Program-made: the position numbers and the translations under genes
Notes under the pieces: model-generated
Databases searched by the model: none
What the model was told of the DNA's origin: nothing
What the model saw: the letters and a program-made list of their open reading frames with translations, nothing else
Shown: piece after piece, positions 6,209-14,013 of the stretch
Layout: every line of letters begins with the position of its first letter
Position numbering within the stretch: the stretch's first letter is position 1
NCBI GenBank assembly: GCA_002402965.1
Contig: DHGW01000039.1
Span: forward strand, 1-14,055
Length of the DNA: 14,055 nt
Origin: Bacteroidales bacterium UBA4788
Lineage (GTDB): Bacteria; Bacteroidota; Bacteroidia; Bacteroidales; VadinHA17
Direction of reading: 5' to 3'

Positions 6209-6698
6209 TATCTTCCGGGTCCGTGTGATAACCCTGAGCGACAGGGCACACAGAGGCATCTATTCCGACCTGAGCGGGCCGGCGGTGATCAAGTATGTCA
6301 GGTATGCCATGGCCTCAGCCGGATGGAAATACGAGATAGAGCATGATATCCTGCCTGACGATGCCGAGGCGCTGCGTGCTGCCCTGACCGGGTCTCCCGC
6401 GGCTGATCTCATTATCACCACGGGTGGGACGGGCATCGGTCCGCGGGATATCACTCCCGATGTGGTCCATCCAATGCTGACGAAGGAGATACCCGGGATC
6501 ATGGAACAGATCAGGGTCAAGTACGGCACAAAGAATCCGAAGGCGTTGCTTAGCCGCGGGGTTGCAGGAACCATCGGCAACACCCTGATCTACACCCTTC
6601 CCGGTTCAGTAAAGGCCGTGCATGAATATATGGCCGAGATCATTGGAACCATGGAACATACTTTTTACATGTTATATGGTATAGATAATCATAGTTAG
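6195..6698 (+). CDS. mogA: Molybdopterin adenylyltransferase (MogA/MoaB family)
   Basis: The 167-residue protein is a single MoCF-biosynthesis domain. It should adenylylate molybdopterin with ATP to give MPT-AMP, the substrate of the MoeA encoded upstream. The key loop TTGGTGIGPRDITPD, the PGIMEQIR segment and SRGVAGTIGNTLIYTLPGS are all visible. The MogA and MoaB branches share these motifs, and the combination with MoeA supports the adenylyltransferase role; I cannot fully exclude a MoaB name. AAGGAG sits inside the moaC end, six bases before the ATG, and the two genes overlap by 14 bases. It is the last gene of the + strand cluster. The stop codon lies within a short motif that recurs at the end of nqrF. 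Confidence 0.9.
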   Translation: MTLPDIFRVRVITLSDRAHRGIYSDLSGPAVIKYVRYAMASAGWKYEIEHDILPDDAEALRAALTGSPAADLIITTGGTGIGPRDITPDVVHPMLTKEIPGIMEQIRVKYGTKNPKALLSRGVAGTIGNTLIYTLPGSVKAVHEYMAEIIGTMEHTFYMLYGIDNHS

Positions 6699-6734
6699 GC
6701 GATAGAAGATTTTCGATTTTCGATTTTCGATTTC
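6692..6734. repeat. GATTTTC tandem repeat with operon-end motif, copy 1
   Basis: GATTTTC is repeated three times perfectly from 6708 to 6728, followed by the shortened unit GATTTC to 6734. The bases just before it, TAGTTAGGCGATAGA (6692-6706), match 13 of 15 positions with 14011-14025 after nqrF. The segment includes the mogA stop codon. It lies between convergent genes. Confidence 0.65.
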
Positions 6735-6769
6735 TCAACCCCAGATCGCAAATCGCCCATCGTATATCT
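6735..6769. other. Remainder of the convergent gap between mogA and the plug gene
   Basis: These bases contain AAATCG at 6750-6755, which could pair with CGATTT at 6728-6733 across a 16-base loop. The stem is only six A/T-rich pairs and has no clear U tract, so I do not call a terminator. Nothing else is visible. Confidence 0.4.
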
Positions 6770-8062
6770 CTAGCGTGAGGTGAGAGTGTTAGCCAGGGTG
6801 ATTCCCGTGAGCCTGTCATACCTCTCGGCGGGATCACGGAAGTAGGTGAGGATCAGGTAATCATTCTCCGTCTCCCAGTGACTGCCTTCAAAGGCAAATC
6901 CCTCCGGGGCACCGGAGCCTGATGGGATAACCACATACTCATAATTGTACCACCCCTGCTTAAGGAGAATCGAAGCCTCATAGCAACCCTTCAGGGCATT
7001 CCATGTCATACGGTTATCACCCGTGTACTGCCATCCGCAGAAATCACCTGCCACAAATAATGATCCTCCCCTCAGTTCGCTGTAGGAGGGCAGGGTGAAC
7101 CAGACCCATACATAGTCGGCGTCCCGGCCGGGCTCACTGCTCTCCTCCATCGCCACAACGAATTTGCCGTTGAAGTCCTCATTGAAGAAGTACGGTTTGA
7201 ACTCCCTGTTATCCGATGGTGACAGGAACGCGTGGTAGATCCCGTTCACAAAGTCGATGGCTCTCACGTTCTGCCTGGTCTGCCTGATAGTTTTGATGTC
7301 GAAATACCTGAACTCGTTGCCTCCAGGCATCAGTGTCTTGTCTGACAGCGTGTTGTACTCAAGCCTGTTGTTCGCCACGAAGTCGGGTGCCAGCCCTGTC
7401 TTCATCCGGTCGGTCCGCCCGTTCTGCATCACGGTGATGGTTATCTGCCGGTATGGATCGGTGACAGGAAGGCTGCCGGTGGAGATGGTTATCTCCGGCT
7501 GCTGGTGGGTGTCTGTGGTGCCGGGTTTCATCGGCTGGCGAAAAGCAACGCTTGCGGAGGAGCTTCCCTCGCTGATGAAGAATCGCCTGACGAGCAGCGG
7601 TTTGTCAGGGTCACCTGCCTCCCATACTGTGATAACATAGTTGCCAGAGATGAGGAACTGTATATCGTCGTTGGGGAGCGGAAGACGGTAATGGGTATAA
7701 TTTACTTTAGTATTGAAAGACGGTACGAAATCTGTGACCTGGTTCTCCTCGTATCCCTCGAGGTAATCACTTGTAAAGAGGTCACTCTGCTGCCAGTCGC
7801 GGTCACAGTGTGTTATGCTGTACCAAAGCGTCCTGCCTTCGCCGTCGATGACATCGAAGCTGAGGATCATTAAATCGCCTGAACCCTTCTGCAGAAATGG
7901 ATATGCGAGATTCCAGCCCTCTTTCTCAAAGTATATGCTCTTTACGTTTGCAGCAGCATATTCAACGGAAGAAAATTCAGGTGCCGGGAGAGAAAAGAGA
8001 TGAAGAGGTATCAGAAATATCGATAAACTTAATAAATTTATCCGCGTGAAAATTTTCACCAT
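6770..8062 (-). CDS. Type IX secretion system plug-like protein (DUF5103 family)
   Basis: The 430-residue protein matches the Bacteroidota DUF5103 family. This includes Plug of Flavobacterium johnsoniae, which closes the periplasmic end of the type IX secretion (SprA) translocon. An N-terminal signal peptide is evident: basic VKIFTR, a hydrophobic stretch to about residue 24, then PAPEF. The secreted part has family blocks NVKSIYF (39-45), ILSFDVIDG (66-74), YSITHCDRDWQQSDL (81-95), EGYEENQVTDF, SFNTKVNYTHYRLPLPN and GNYVITVWEAGDPDKPLLVRRFF. The later half has a beta-rich GDFCGWQ / NYEYV region. The frame extends to 8116, but the ATG at 8062 gives a normal signal peptide and lies just downstream of a promoter candidate, so I prefer it. 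It has no Shine-Dalgarno site. It is a lone gene between two operons; a direct role with Na+-NQR is not shown. Confidence 0.88.
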   Translation of the reverse strand: MVKIFTRINLLSLSIFLIPLHLFSLPAPEFSSVEYAAANVKSIYFEKEGWNLAYPFLQKGSGDLMILSFDVIDGEGRTLWYSITHCDRDWQQSDLFTSDYLEGYEENQVTDFVPSFNTKVNYTHYRLPLPNDDIQFLISGNYVITVWEAGDPDKPLLVRRFFISEGSSSASVAFRQPMKPGTTDTHQQPEITISTGSLPVTDPYRQITITVMQNGRTDRMKTGLAPDFVANNRLEYNTLSDKTLMPGGNEFRYFDIKTIRQTRQNVRAIDFVNGIYHAFLSPSDNREFKPYFFNEDFNGKFVVAMEESSEPGRDADYVWVWFTLPSYSELRGGSLFVAGDFCGWQYTGDNRMTWNALKGCYEASILLKQGWYNYEYVVIPSGSGAPEGFAFEGSHWETENDYLILTYFRDPAERYDRLTGITLANTLTSR

Positions 8063-8087
8063 TGCCAATATTTTTAGGACCAATGTA

Positions 8088-8119
8088 CAAATATCCTGCC
8101 GCACTCTGAACAACACAAA
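8088..8119 (-). promoter_or_regulatory. Candidate promoter of the plug gene (Bacteroidota type)
   Basis: On the minus strand, TTTG (8119-8116) is followed after exactly 20 bases by GATATTTG (8095-8088), one mismatch from TAnnTTTG. The pair and spacing fit the Bacteroidota sigma-70-type consensus. Transcription would begin around 8080, leaving a leader of about 20 bases before ATG 8062 and excluding the longer frame start at 8116. Confidence 0.45.
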
Positions 8120-8150
8120 CTAAAAAGAGTAATGTGATAAACACCATCTT

Positions 8151-8184
8151 TTTGTGTGAATGTATTAACAATAAATTATTATTG
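8151..8184 (+). promoter_or_regulatory. Candidate promoter of the nqr operon (Bacteroidota type)
   Basis: TTTG at 8151-8154 is followed after 22 bases by TATTATTG (8177-8184), one mismatch from TAnnTTTG. The spacing is slightly long for the consensus of about 19-21. Transcription would begin near 8190, just before nqrA. The whole 8063-8216 gap is AT-rich and holds no supported gene. Confidence 0.4.
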
Positions 8185-8216
8185 CATCTTCTAAGGAATT
8201 AAGATCCATTTTGAAT

Positions 8217-9569
8217 ATGTCAACAGTGATCAAATTACGCAAAGGACTGAACATCAGGCTTGCCGGCAAGGCGGAGAAGATACTCCTCCCGGATGTTGCC
8301 GTGACCCGTTTTGGAGTCAGGTTCGCCGATTTCCCGGGCCTCGTTGCCCGGCTTGAGGTTCAGGAGGAGGACAAAGTCATGGCCGGCAGTGTGCTGTTTC
8401 ATGACAAGGCTTTCCCGGAGATTAAATTTGTCTCGCCGGTGAGCGGGGTGGTTAAGGAGATCGTCCGGGGAGAAAAGCGGGTTCTTGTCGAGGTGGTTAT
8501 CGAACAGGCGGGCACCGACAAGATCGATTTCGGCGCAGCCGATCCCATGAAGCTGAGCCGTGCGGAGGTGACGGAAAAACTGCTGAAGTCAGGGATATGG
8601 CCTGTACTGAGGCAGCGTCCTTATCACATCGTGGCCAGACCCGGAGCTGTACCGAGGGATATATTTATATCAGCTTTTGACACATCGCCTCTGGCACCTG
8701 ACCTCGATTACGTGATGTCCAACACGCATGGCGGACACCTGCAGGAGGGCATCAATGCCCTCTCACGGCTCACAGACGGCAAGGTTCACATATCACATGA
8801 GGCAGAGGGATCGAGGGTGCCCGAGTTGAAGAATCTGAAGAACGTGGAGTTTCATGCTTTCAAGGGACCACATCCGGCAGGTAATGTCGGGGTTCAGATA
8901 CACCATATCTCACCGGTATCAAAGGGCGAGGTGGTATGGACAGTTGACCTGCAGGACGTGGTAGCTATTGGTCGGCTCTTCGGTACCGGGTTTCATGACC
9001 GCGAACGGATCATCGCACTGGCCGGACCCGGCGTGCAGAACCGCAAGTATCACCGCATCAGACCCGGCGCTTCAGTAAGCGGTATCCTGAAAGGTAACCT
9101 GAAGGAGGGCAAGTTTAGGGTCATTAGCGGTAATGTTCTCACAGGCAAGAAGATATCTCAGGATGGTTCCTTTGGGTTCTATGACAACCTGGTGACAGTT
9201 CTTCCTGAGGGTGATTACAGTGAGTTCTTCGGATGGGCAGCACCGGGGCTGAAGAAGTTCAGTTACTGGAGGACTTTCGTCTCGAAACTGATACCCCGAC
9301 GGGAATACGAGCTGGATACCAACCTGCACGGAGGCCACAGGGCATTCGTTATTACGGGTCACTATGAGAATGTACTCCCGATGGATATCTATCCGGTTCA
9401 CCTCTTAAAGGCGATCATGGCCGGAGATGTCGAACTGATGGAGAACCTCGGAATATACGAGGTGGCGGAGGAGGATTTCGCACTTTGCGAGTTCATTGAT
9501 CCTTCAAAAACAGAGATACAGGAGATCATCCGCAGCGGGATCAACCTGATGATAAAAGAGATGAACTAA
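8217..9569 (+). CDS. nqrA: Na+-translocating NADH:quinone reductase subunit A
   Basis: NqrA is the cytoplasmic subunit of the six-subunit Na+ pump and takes part in quinone reduction. The 450-residue length fits the family. The N-terminus IKLRKGLNIRLAGKAEK is characteristic, followed by a biotinyl-like region with DFPGLVARLEVQEEDKV and SPVSGVVKEI, then a HGGHLQEGINAL block, and near the C-terminus NLHGGHRAFVITG and VLPMDIYPVHLLKAIMAGD, all strongly conserved in NqrA. I choose the ATG at 8217; a TTG at 8211 would add two residues and lies at a better distance (12 bases) from AAGGAA at 8193-8198. It is the first gene of the complete operon, 20 bases before nqrB, and is preceded by a promoter candidate. 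Confidence 0.95.
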   Translation: MSTVIKLRKGLNIRLAGKAEKILLPDVAVTRFGVRFADFPGLVARLEVQEEDKVMAGSVLFHDKAFPEIKFVSPVSGVVKEIVRGEKRVLVEVVIEQAGTDKIDFGAADPMKLSRAEVTEKLLKSGIWPVLRQRPYHIVARPGAVPRDIFISAFDTSPLAPDLDYVMSNTHGGHLQEGINALSRLTDGKVHISHEAEGSRVPELKNLKNVEFHAFKGPHPAGNVGVQIHHISPVSKGEVVWTVDLQDVVAIGRLFGTGFHDRERIIALAGPGVQNRKYHRIRPGASVSGILKGNLKEGKFRVISGNVLTGKKISQDGSFGFYDNLVTVLPEGDYSEFFGWAAPGLKKFSYWRTFVSKLIPRREYELDTNLHGGHRAFVITGHYENVLPMDIYPVHLLKAIMAGDVELMENLGIYEVAEEDFALCEFIDPSKTEIQEIIRSGINLMIKEMN

Positions 9570-9589
9570 TTAAAAGGAATGAGCTTGCT

Positions 9590-10747
9590 ATGAATTTCCT
9601 GCTGAAAAGAATGAAGAAGATAGAGCCTCTCTTTGAAAAGGGAGGCCGCTTTGAGAAGCTGCGTTCCGTCTATGACGGATTTGCCACTTTGCTTTTTGTT
9701 CCTGACAAGGTTACTTCCCGCGGGTCGCATATCAGGGATCACATGGACATGAAACGCACCATGACAGTGGTTCTTATTGCGCTGATGCCTGCCCTGCTGT
9801 TCGGCTCCTACAACATTGGCCTTCAGCACACAAGGGCGTTCGGAATCAACGAATGGACCATGATGCACATGTTCTGGTTCGGGTTTCTTAAACTGCTTCC
9901 GCTGATTATCGTCAGTTATCTTGTAGGTCTGGGCATCGAGTTTATTGCCGCACAGATCAGGGGACATGAGATCAATGAGGGCTATCTGGTCACCGGGATG
10001 CTGATTCCGCTGATAATGCCGATAGACGTGCCTCTATGGATGGTTGCCGTCTCCGTGGCCTTTGCCGTCATCATTGGCAAGGAGATCTTCGGCGGCACGG
10101 GCATGAACATCCTCAACCCCGCGCTGACTGCGAGGGCCTTTCTCTTCTTCAGCTATCCGGGCTGGATGACTGGTGACAATGTCTGGATTGAAGGACTCGT
10201 CAAGGGTGGCGGGCTGGACGGGTTCTCAGGGGCGACACCCCTGGCGCTGGCCAAGCTCGACGGCTTTGCACAGATGCCTTCAGCGATGGAGATGTTCATC
10301 GGGACTATCCCCGGATCGGTGGGAGAGACCTCCACACTTGCGATACTCATCGGTGCATTTGTACTCATTCTGACAGGAGTAGGCAGCTGGCGCATCATGC
10401 TCAGCATGACCCTCGGGGCGCTGGGGATGGGACTGTTGCTCAACGCCACGGGCGGGAGCGGGTACACCCAGATACCGGCATACTACCATCTTATTATGGG
10501 CGGCTTCGCCTTCGGAACGGTCTTCATGGCCACCGATCCGGTGAGTGCGGCGCAGACCAATACTGGCAAATACATCTACGGAGCCCTGACGGGAATATTG
10601 GTTGTGATAATCAGGGTCTTCAACCCGGCATATCCAGAGGGAACAATGCTGGCGATACTGCTGATGAACGTAATGGCCCCGCTGATTGACCATTTTGTGG
10701 TGAATGCAAACATCAGGAGAAGGCTAAAAAAAATAAGGACAGCTTAA
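9590..10747 (+). CDS. nqrB: Na+-translocating NADH:quinone reductase subunit B
   Basis: NqrB is the largest membrane subunit and forms the Na+ path together with flavin cofactors. The 385-residue protein shows many membrane helices, for example the stretch MPIDVPLWMVAVSVAFAVIIG and repeated hydrophobic runs toward the C-terminus. The flavinylation motif DGFSGATPLA is intact, with Thr216 as the expected site of covalent FMN attachment by ApbE. The segment GKEIFGGTGMNILNPALTARAFLFF is the conserved family block. It is somewhat shorter than the Vibrio protein. AAAGGA lies a few bases upstream of the ATG at 9590. It is followed 11 bases later by nqrC. No apbE gene is in the window, so the flavin transferase must be encoded elsewhere. 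Confidence 0.96.
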   Translation: MNFLLKRMKKIEPLFEKGGRFEKLRSVYDGFATLLFVPDKVTSRGSHIRDHMDMKRTMTVVLIALMPALLFGSYNIGLQHTRAFGINEWTMMHMFWFGFLKLLPLIIVSYLVGLGIEFIAAQIRGHEINEGYLVTGMLIPLIMPIDVPLWMVAVSVAFAVIIGKEIFGGTGMNILNPALTARAFLFFSYPGWMTGDNVWIEGLVKGGGLDGFSGATPLALAKLDGFAQMPSAMEMFIGTIPGSVGETSTLAILIGAFVLILTGVGSWRIMLSMTLGALGMGLLLNATGGSGYTQIPAYYHLIMGGFAFGTVFMATDPVSAAQTNTGKYIYGALTGILVVIIRVFNPAYPEGTMLAILLMNVMAPLIDHFVVNANIRRRLKKIRTA

Positions 10748-10758
10748 CAACACTTGAG

Positions 10759-11460
10759 ATGAAAGACTTCAGCAACAAGTATATAATGATATTCTCGGTG
10801 GTGATGGTTGTCTCCGTCGCCATCCTCCTGTCGCTGATGGCGCTGCTGCTGCAGCCCAGGCAGGAGAAGAACGTGGAGGTGGAAAAGAAGATGAATATCC
10901 TCTCCTCGATCAACGTGGCCTCTGACAAGTCGGATGCCGTACAGCTCTATGAAAAGCATATCAGGGAGAGCTTCGTAATTAATACCGATGGGAAAAAGTT
11001 CGAGGACGTCGATGCCTTCCATGTCACTCTTCGCTCTGAGCAGAAGAAGCCCATGGCAGAGCAGTATCTGCCGGTTTTCATCGCGGTGGCCGACAACGGC
11101 GACACACTTCATATCCTTCCCCTGGAGGGAAAGGGACTCTGGGGCCCGATATGGGGTTATGTATCGCTCAGGGAGGATCTCTCAACAATCGCCGGCGTCA
11201 CCTTTGACCATAAGGGCGAGACACCCGGACTGGGAGCGGAGATAAACACCACGCCCTTCGAGAGCCAGTTTCACGACAAGAGTCTCTTTGAGAACGGCCT
11301 GTTTGTCTCCGTTAAGGTGGTGAAAGGCGGCGCCAGGCCGGGTAACCCGCACGAGGTGGATGCCATCTCCGGCGGTACAATCACCAGCAAGGGGCTGGAA
11401 GCGATGGTGCATGACGGCCTCAGTAAATATGAAAAATACCTCAGCCAAAACAGGAAGTAG
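10759..11460 (+). CDS. nqrC: Na+-translocating NADH:quinone reductase subunit C
   Basis: NqrC carries the second covalently bound FMN on the outer face of the membrane. The 233-residue protein has one N-terminal membrane helix (IFSVVMVVSVAILLSLMALLL) and a globular FMN-binding domain. The domain contains GLWGPIWGYVSL and GETPGLGAEI, both typical of the family. The flavinylation site reads DAISGGTITS with Thr207 in the attachment position; the commoner form is SGAT, and a Gly in place of Ala fits the looser ApbE motif. No good Shine-Dalgarno site precedes the ATG. It lies two bases before nqrD, so the operon is continuous. Confidence 0.94.
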   Translation: MKDFSNKYIMIFSVVMVVSVAILLSLMALLLQPRQEKNVEVEKKMNILSSINVASDKSDAVQLYEKHIRESFVINTDGKKFEDVDAFHVTLRSEQKKPMAEQYLPVFIAVADNGDTLHILPLEGKGLWGPIWGYVSLREDLSTIAGVTFDHKGETPGLGAEINTTPFESQFHDKSLFENGLFVSVKVVKGGARPGNPHEVDAISGGTITSKGLEAMVHDGLSKYEKYLSQNRK

Positions 11461-11462
11461 AT

Positions 11463-12116
11463 ATGGAAAAAGTAGAAAAGGAGCCGCTCTGGACGGCAAA
11501 GAACAAGAAACTGCTTACAAACCCGCTGGGGATGGACAACCCGATTACCGTACAGGTACTGGGTATCTGCTCGGCGCTGGCAGTGACGGTGAAGATGAAG
11601 CCGGCGATAGTAATGGCCATATCGGTCACCGTCGTCGTGGCGCTGTCCAACCTGATCATCGCGCTGATGCGCAAATCGATACCCGGGCGTATCAGGATCA
11701 TCGTCCAGCTGGTGGTGATAGCCACGCTGGTGATCATGGTCGACCAGTTTCTCAAAGCCTTCGCCTTTGACGTGAGCAAACAGCTATCGGTCTTTGTGGG
11801 GCTGATCATCACCAACTGCATCATCATGGGCCGTCTCGAGGCATTTGCCATGGCAAATAAACCATGGCCCTCATTTCTGGACGGCATCGGCAACGGAGCG
11901 GGATACGGACTGATACTCATTATCGTTTCCTTCTTCCGCGAGTTTCTGGGAAGCGGCAGCATAATGGGTTACCCGGTGATGGAGAAACTGGGGGTATACA
12001 AATTCGGGTACGAAGATAACGGCATGATGATTCTGCCTCCTATGGCGCTGATCACCGTGGGCCTGATAATATGGGTCCAGCGCGCACGTAACAAGTCACT
12101 GATAGAAAACAAGTAA
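11463..12116 (+). CDS. nqrD: Na+-translocating NADH:quinone reductase subunit D
   Basis: NqrD is an integral membrane subunit that, with NqrE, holds an iron centre in the middle of the membrane. The 217-residue protein has about six hydrophobic helices. The two cysteines that ligate the shared centre are visible as LGIC36S and TNC119I, at positions corresponding to the family pair. The segment CIIMGRLEAFAMANKPWPSFLDG is the conserved NqrD/RnfE block. It is related to RnfE, but the neighbours nqrA and nqrF fix the assignment as Nqr. There is no obvious ribosome binding site; the start lies two bases after the nqrC stop. Confidence 0.95.
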   Translation: MEKVEKEPLWTAKNKKLLTNPLGMDNPITVQVLGICSALAVTVKMKPAIVMAISVTVVVALSNLIIALMRKSIPGRIRIIVQLVVIATLVIMVDQFLKAFAFDVSKQLSVFVGLIITNCIIMGRLEAFAMANKPWPSFLDGIGNGAGYGLILIIVSFFREFLGSGSIMGYPVMEKLGVYKFGYEDNGMMILPPMALITVGLIIWVQRARNKSLIENK

Positions 12117-12126
12117 CATCAGGGTC

Positions 12127-12744
12127 ATGGAAAACTTACTCAACATATTCGTAAAGTCGATCTTCATCGATAACATGATCTTCGCATACTTTCTGGGTAT
12201 GTGCTCATACCTGGCGGTTTCGAAGACAGTGAAGACATCCATGGGTCTCGGCATTGCCGTTACCTTCGTGCTGGTGATAACCGTTCCGGTCAACTTCCTG
12301 CTGGAGCAGTACATACTGAAAAAGGGAGCGCTGGCATGGCTGAATGAGAGTTTTGCCACACTTGATCTCAGCTTCCTTTCGTTCATCATGTTCATTGCCG
12401 TCATCGCATCAATAGTTCAGTTGGTGGAGATGGTGATAGAGAAATCCAGCCCTGCACTCTACAACTCTCTCGGGATCTTCCTGCCGCTTATAGCTGTCAA
12501 CTGCGCCATCCTGGGCGCCTCACTCTTCATGCAGGAGAGGGAGTACGAGAACATCGCCGAAGCTACAGTCTTCGGCCTTGGCTCAGGCATCGGCTGGTGG
12601 CTGGCCATCGTGGCACTTGCCGCAATAAGGGAGAAGATGCGTTACTCCAATGTACCGGCACCGCTTCGCGGACTGGGAATCACGTTTATTCTGACCGGAC
12701 TGATGGGGATTGCCTTTATGAGCTTCCTGGGTATCACACTTTAA
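12127..12744 (+). CDS. nqrE: Na+-translocating NADH:quinone reductase subunit E
   Basis: NqrE pairs with NqrD in inverted topology and supplies the other two ligands of the membrane iron centre. The 205-residue protein is mostly hydrophobic. Cys26 in YFLGMCSYLAVSK and Cys126 in AVNCAILGASLF are at the expected positions. The block ENIAEATVFGLGSGIGWWLAIVALAAIREK is typical of NqrE/RnfA. The start at 12127 follows nqrD by ten bases with only a weak AGGG upstream. It is related to RnfA, but as with NqrD the operon context decides in favour of Nqr. Confidence 0.95.
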   Translation: MENLLNIFVKSIFIDNMIFAYFLGMCSYLAVSKTVKTSMGLGIAVTFVLVITVPVNFLLEQYILKKGALAWLNESFATLDLSFLSFIMFIAVIASIVQLVEMVIEKSSPALYNSLGIFLPLIAVNCAILGASLFMQEREYENIAEATVFGLGSGIGWWLAIVALAAIREKMRYSNVPAPLRGLGITFILTGLMGIAFMSFLGITL

Positions 12745-12759
12745 AGAATCGTTACGGAA

Positions 12760-14013
12760 ATGATATTAGGTTTATCAATAGCAGGCACCGTTCTCATAAG
12801 CATAGCGGTATTTGTACTGGTTATGATACTGCTGGTGGTTGTGCTGCTTTATGCCAGGCAGAAGCTGACACCGCAGGGCGATGTCACCCTGAAGATCAAT
12901 GACCGGGAGATGGTTGTCTCGCCGGGCTCAAGTCTTCTTTCAACAATGTCAAACAACGGGATCTTCCTGCCCTCAGCCTGTGGCGGGGGAGGCACCTGCG
13001 GCATGTGCCGCTGCCAGATCACTGAGGGCGGGGGCTCCATCCTTGCCACTGAGACAGGCTTCTTCACCCGTCGCGAACAGCACGACAACTGGCGTCTGGG
13101 ATGCCAGGTCAAGGTGCGTGAGAACATGACCATCAAGGTGCCGGAGGCTGTCCTGGGCGTGAAGAAATGGGAGTGCGAGGTTGTCTCCAACAGGAACGTT
13201 GCGACGTTTATCAAGGAGTTCGTGGTGAAGCTTCCCGCGGGCGAAGACCTTAACTTCAAGTCTGGCGAGTATGTCCAGATCTATATACCGAAGTACGAGG
13301 TTGATTTTCGCAGGGATATTGACGTGGAAGAAGAGTACAGGTCCGACTGGGACAAGTTCGATCTGTGGAGCCTGAAGGCGAAGAACGACGAAGAGACCTT
13401 CAGGGCGTACTCGATGGCCAACTACCCGGCAGAGAAGAACCTGATCATCCTGAATATCAGGATCGCCACCCCGCCGATGGACAAGAACCGCAAGTGGATG
13501 AACGTTCCGCCCGGGATATGTTCATCATACATTTTCTCACGGAAGCCGGGCGACAAGGTGACAATCAGCGGTCCCTACGGCGAGTTCCACATCAAAAAAA
13601 CTGATGCTGAGATGGTATATGTGGGAGGCGGTGCCGGGATGGCCCCGCTGAGGTCGCACATATTCCACATGCTCAAGACCGAGAAGTCGGGCCGCAAGAT
13701 ATCATACTGGTATGGTGCCCGTTCGAAGAGGGAGATCTTCTACGAAGAGGAGTTCAGGGAGCTGGAGAAAAAGTTCTCCAACTTTACCTTCAACATAGCT
13801 CTCTCCGAGCCGTTGCCCGAGGATAACTGGTCAGGATACAAGGGATTCATACATAAGGTGCTGTTTGATAATTACCTGAGCAAGCACAAGCTGCCCGAGG
13901 AGATTGAGTATTATCTCTGCGGACCTCCTGTGATGAATGCCGCTGTGCTGAACATGCTTGACAACCTTGGTGTCCCGGAGGAGAATATTGCGTTTGATGA
14001 TTTTGGGGGATAG
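12760..14013 (+). CDS. nqrF: Na+-translocating NADH:quinone reductase subunit F
   Basis: NqrF is the electron-entry subunit: it oxidises NADH and passes electrons through FAD and a [2Fe-2S] cluster. The 417-residue protein has an N-terminal membrane anchor (about residues 5-31), then a plant-type ferredoxin domain with ligands Cys74, Cys80, Cys83 and Cys115. The FAD-binding motif RAYSMANYP starts at Arg215. The NADH-binding loop is VGGGAGMAPLRSH (from Val288), and the C-terminal CGPP begins at Cys387, ending in AFDDFGG as usual. All functional residues are in place and the length is complete. The ATG lies 15 bases after nqrE without a clear ribosome binding site. It closes the operon. Confidence 0.96.
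   Translation: MILGLSIAGTVLISIAVFVLVMILLVVVLLYARQKLTPQGDVTLKINDREMVVSPGSSLLSTMSNNGIFLPSACGGGGTCGMCRCQITEGGGSILATETGFFTRREQHDNWRLGCQVKVRENMTIKVPEAVLGVKKWECEVVSNRNVATFIKEFVVKLPAGEDLNFKSGEYVQIYIPKYEVDFRRDIDVEEEYRSDWDKFDLWSLKAKNDEETFRAYSMANYPAEKNLIILNIRIATPPMDKNRKWMNVPPGICSSYIFSRKPGDKVTISGPYGEFHIKKTDAEMVYVGGGAGMAPLRSHIFHMLKTEKSGRKISYWYGARSKREIFYEEEFRELEKKFSNFTFNIALSEPLPEDNWSGYKGFIHKVLFDNYLSKHKLPEEIEYYLCGPPVMNAAVLNMLDNLGVPEENIAFDDFGG

Noticed and set aside
6708..6755. Rho-independent terminator between mogA and the plug gene
   Set aside because: The only stem is six mostly A/T pairs (CGATTT with AAATCG) with a 16-base loop and no following T run.
7257..7873. Two plus-strand frames inside the plug gene
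   Set aside because: They are antisense to a protein with many DUF5103 family blocks. Neither shows domains or a start signal.
7977..8171. Small minus-strand frame of 64 codons with a signal-peptide-like start
   Set aside because: It overlaps the start of the plug gene in another frame and begins upstream of that gene's promoter candidate. The hydrophobic stretch is explained by AT-rich sequence, and I recognise no family.
11463..12744. Rnf complex (RnfE/RnfA) in place of NqrD/NqrE
   Set aside because: The proteins are homologous to Rnf subunits, but the flanking nqrA and nqrF genes do not occur in Rnf operons.
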